Shown: one piece after another, positions 62,054 through 64,000 of the stretch
Layout: each line of letters begins with the position of its first letter
Position numbering within the stretch: position 1 is the stretch's first letter
Assembly: GCF_041521385.1 (NCBI RefSeq)
Contig: NZ_CP168006.1
Span: forward strand, 3,789,647 to 3,853,646
Source of the DNA: Alcaligenes faecalis
GTDB taxonomy: Bacteria; Pseudomonadota; Gammaproteobacteria; Burkholderiales; Burkholderiaceae_B
Direction: 5' to 3'
Length of the DNA stretch: 64,000 bases
The notes under the pieces: model-generated
Told to the model about the DNA's origin: nothing
Seen by the model: the letters and a program-made list of their open reading frames with translations, nothing else
Databases searched by the model: none
Position numbers and translations under genes: made by a program

Positions 62054-62347
62054 TTAGCGTTCGATACGGACCTCAAAGTAGGCTTCGGACTCGCCCAGAT
62101 CACGAAAGCCATCGCTCATGGCGCGCGTGGCGGCGGCAATCCATTTCTTGGCCAGGGCAATGTCTTCCCCGGACAATTCCGTCTCTGCCGTTTCTTCGGC
62201 CAGTTGCCACGCTCGATAGGCCTGGACCACGGCCTCCGGGCCTTGCATGACTTTTTCTAAGCTGCGGCGAAAACGCTCCTCAGCCTCGCGGCGGCCGCGT
62301 TCGGTGATATCGGAAGGAGCGTCGTGCAAAGTGATGGTATAGGACAT
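62054..62347 (-). CDS. Small hypothetical protein (97 aa)
   Basis: A 97-residue soluble, acidic, mainly helical protein (MSYTITLHDAPSDITERGRR...). Charged helices EERFRRSLEKVMQ and ALAKKWIAAATRAM are visible; the last residues form a strand. The start at 62347 has AGAAGC upstream; the frame continues far upstream without a plausible start. I do not recognise the family. Confidence 0.65.
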   Translation of the reverse strand: MSYTITLHDAPSDITERGRREAEERFRRSLEKVMQGPEAVVQAYRAWQLAEETAETELSGEDIALAKKWIAAATRAMSDGFRDLGESEAYFEVRIER

Positions 62348-62605
62348 GATGCTTCTTTTTGCTGTATGGATAAACAGTAATTTAGCATGTCTTTTTATCT
62401 TGAGCCAGATTTTTGTGATGTCTGTGGCATCAACTATGAGTCGGCTTTTTTTTGCACCCCCAAACAGGCTGAAAAGATGCGTGCGCTTGTTCGGCTTTGC
62501 ACAGCTCGCCCAGCCCTGATTTTCCACCATAGACGATCTACCCGAGCCCGTAGGTATACTGCTTCAAACAGATTTACGCTTTCTTTTTCATGGCCGAGGT
62601 TCAGG

Positions 62606-63544
62606 GTGCAGCTTGTCGTAATTGGCAGTATTACCGTTGATATTGTGGTCTCAGGCATGCCAGCCGAGCTGGCGCGTGGCGACAAGCAGGAAGTGGGTTC
62701 GATCGATTTGTACCCCGGAGGTGGTGCGCTGAATGCGACAGCCAGCTTTATGGGGCAAGGCGAGTCGGTTCGGCTGCTGGGGGCGCTGGGTCGAGACGGC
62801 CTGGGGGCGCGTTTGCGCTCACAGATCAAGCAGTTGGGAATAGATGTCAGCAGTATGCAGATCTGTCCTGATCAGCTCACCGGTAAAGCCATTGTCCTGG
62901 TCGAGCCGTCCGGCAGTGCTTCGGTGCTGGCACGACGTGGGGCAAATGCCTGCCTGCGTGTCCAGGCTCAAGACTTGCAAGCAGACCTGATTTATGTGGC
63001 TCCCTTGGCCTTGCAGCCTATGGAAAGTGTGGCGCAGGCCTTGGCGGAAAGAAGGGATACCTCAGCTTGCTTGGTGGTCAATCCCAGTGTGGCGTGTTTG
63101 CAGCATCAAGGCCAGGGGTTCAAACAGGTCTACGCACGCGCAGATGTGCTGGGTTTGAATGCGGTGGAGGCGCAAATGCTGGCAGGCGTTCAGGACGCTG
63201 ATATTCAACTGGAATTATCCATTCAGGAAGCGTACGAGCTGGCTCGACATGTGCAACATCATTCCCGGCAAGCTGTGTTGATTACCTTGGGTGTGCAGGG
63301 GGCGGTGCTGGCTTTCAATGGACAGCAGTATGTGCAGCCTGCGAGCAAAGTCATGGTGCGTTCAACAGTTGGGGCCGGGGATGCGTTCCTGTCCAGCTTT
63401 GCCTTGGCCTGGAAACGGGGCCTGAAACCGTCAGAGGCCCTGGATTTGGCCAACCAGGCAGCGGCAGCACGGTTGGGACAGTGGGCGGCCAATACGTTTC
63501 CGCCTCTGTTCGGGCAAAGCGCGGAGGATATTCTGGCTTTGTGA
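62606..63544 (+). CDS. PfkB/ribokinase family sugar kinase
   Basis: A 312-residue kinase. N-terminal PfkB signature VVIGSITVDIVVSG and GGGALNATASFMGQ; the C-terminal signature STVGAGDAFLSSFALAWKRG contains the catalytic Asp (GAGD) and anion hole. The substrate could be ribose, adenosine, pseudouridine or another furanose. The start is the GTG at 62606, 6 nt after GAGG; the open frame upstream to 62387 has no support as coding. Confidence 0.87.
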   Translation: MQLVVIGSITVDIVVSGMPAELARGDKQEVGSIDLYPGGGALNATASFMGQGESVRLLGALGRDGLGARLRSQIKQLGIDVSSMQICPDQLTGKAIVLVEPSGSASVLARRGANACLRVQAQDLQADLIYVAPLALQPMESVAQALAERRDTSACLVVNPSVACLQHQGQGFKQVYARADVLGLNAVEAQMLAGVQDADIQLELSIQEAYELARHVQHHSRQAVLITLGVQGAVLAFNGQQYVQPASKVMVRSTVGAGDAFLSSFALAWKRGLKPSEALDLANQAAAARLGQWAANTFPPLFGQSAEDILAL

Positions 63545-63588
63545 TTACCCAACAAACAACAGAGTAGAACAATCGCAAGGGAGAGGGG

Positions 63589-63756
63589 ATGGCTGCTGCT
63601 GTCATTATTGTGGGCGTATATCTGCTGGTGATGGTGTTATTGGGCATCACACTCTGTCATACCCGTCCCCAGACATGGAAACGGGATACGGCTTTATTAA
63701 TGATTACGCCCTTGGCTGTCCCTGTGGTTTATGTGATTTTTACCGTTCTTAAGTGA
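63589..63756 (+). CDS. 55-aa two-segment membrane protein
   Basis: ATG at 63589 to TGA at 63754-63756, 55 codons, preceded by GGGAGAGGGG. It has two hydrophobic segments (IIVGVYLLVMVLLGITL and LLMITPLAVPVVYVIFTVL) with a short basic loop (RPQTWKRD) between. It begins 44 bp after the kinase stop and may be co-transcribed. Function unknown. Confidence 0.7.
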   Translation: MAAAVIIVGVYLLVMVLLGITLCHTRPQTWKRDTALLMITPLAVPVVYVIFTVLK

Positions 63757-63970
63757 TAGGGCACAGATGCAAAGCGTCTTTGTGTGGCCTGTTGTTGCGC
63801 GTTGTGAGCCTTTGCTGTTTTTTTTGCCGCAGAAGTAAGTTTGTGTAGCTCGGTTCTCGTCTTTGTGTCTGCGCTGTGTCTGTTCTTGACAATCGTTGAC
63901 TTCGTGTTCTGAAGGTGGGCAGTTACCATGGTTTCAAGCTTGTTTTAGTTGACACCTCAGGATACGCATC
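63757..63970. other. Intergenic stretch at the right end
   Basis: 214 bp in which no gene or clear terminator is visible. It should hold the promoter of whatever starts at the window edge. Confidence 0.4.
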
Positions 63971-64000
63971 ATGATTACTGCCTCGAATCTGATCGATTAT
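63971..64000 (+). CDS. Possible start of a gene cut by the window edge
   Basis: An ATG at 63971 with CAGGA about 7-8 nt upstream opens a frame (MITASNLIDY...) that runs off the window. Ten codons are too few to name a product. Confidence 0.3.
   Translation, partial: MITASNLIDY

Noticed and set aside
62387..62605. 73-codon N-terminal extension of the PfkB kinase
   Set aside because: The kinase fold starts at the GTG at 62606 with a good ribosome site. The upstream part is not kinase-like and overlaps the divergent promoter.

Overview
This window looks like chromosomal DNA from a betaproteobacterium of the family Alcaligenaceae, most probably Alcaligenes or a close relative. The genes have moderately high GC. 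The HDAC-like amidohydrolase at 2157-3266 matches, from memory, the family enzyme of Alcaligenaceae strain FB188 in length and in every active-site position. NicC/NicR/NicT, the dmp-type phenol hydroxylase, the ben cluster and QmcA/NfeD all fit the same group. No prophage, insertion sequence, CRISPR array or rRNA was seen. This is a housekeeping-plus-catabolism region rather than a mobile island. All family calls rest on reading the sequence and on recalled family knowledge; no database search was run.

Layout. (1) 1-7.4 kb: metal and oxidative stress. A ZIP metal transporter and a sodA operon each sit behind a Fur-like site. With them are a stand-alone ABC ATPase with degenerate catalytic motifs, the HDAC-like hydrolase and a LuxR regulator. 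(2) 5.9-10.9 kb: a PPC-repeat envelope protein, a secreted PIG-L deacetylase fused to a propeller-like region, and nnrS under a textbook NsrR operator. (3) 10.9-14.6 kb: nicR, nicC and nicT, a partial nicotinate-catabolic locus. (4) 14.7-18.7 kb: yggS divergent from a MocR regulator, then a DMT exporter divergent from a MarR regulator with two operator copies. (5) 18.8-22.7 kb: a FAN1-type nuclease translationally coupled to a nuclease-helicase fusion. (6) 22.6-27 kb: a dadA-like gene behind a tandem glycine riboswitch, then nadA-nadB behind two copies of a dyad operator. (7) 27-42 kb: assorted metabolism (tas, YkgJ-type protein, tRNA-Val, hemolysin III-like protein, an AsnC-MHS transporter-amidase group, RidA, GFA, lipocalin, a polar amino acid ABC transporter), an 18-copy GCCAA microsatellite and two small envelope proteins.

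(8) 42-55.5 kb is the catabolic core. A DmpR-like sigma-54 activator is divergent from dmpKLMNOP (phenol to catechol), with a near-perfect upstream activator site and a perfect -24/-12 promoter. A BenM/CatM-type LysR regulator is divergent from benABCD plus benK (benzoate to catechol). Both pathways end at catechol, and no ring-cleavage gene lies in the window.

(9) 55.5-64 kb: a LysE exporter, a 19-codon ORF in its own apparent transcription unit, lipoproteins, a cupin, qmcA-nfeD, a methyltransferase, two hexanucleotide repeat arrays ahead of a WG-repeat protein, a DUF333 lipoprotein, a PfkB kinase and a 55-aa membrane protein. The most interesting unexplained items are the degenerate ATPase, the FAN1/nuclease-helicase pair, the glycine-riboswitch-controlled oxidoreductase, the 19-codon transcript and the simple-sequence repeats.
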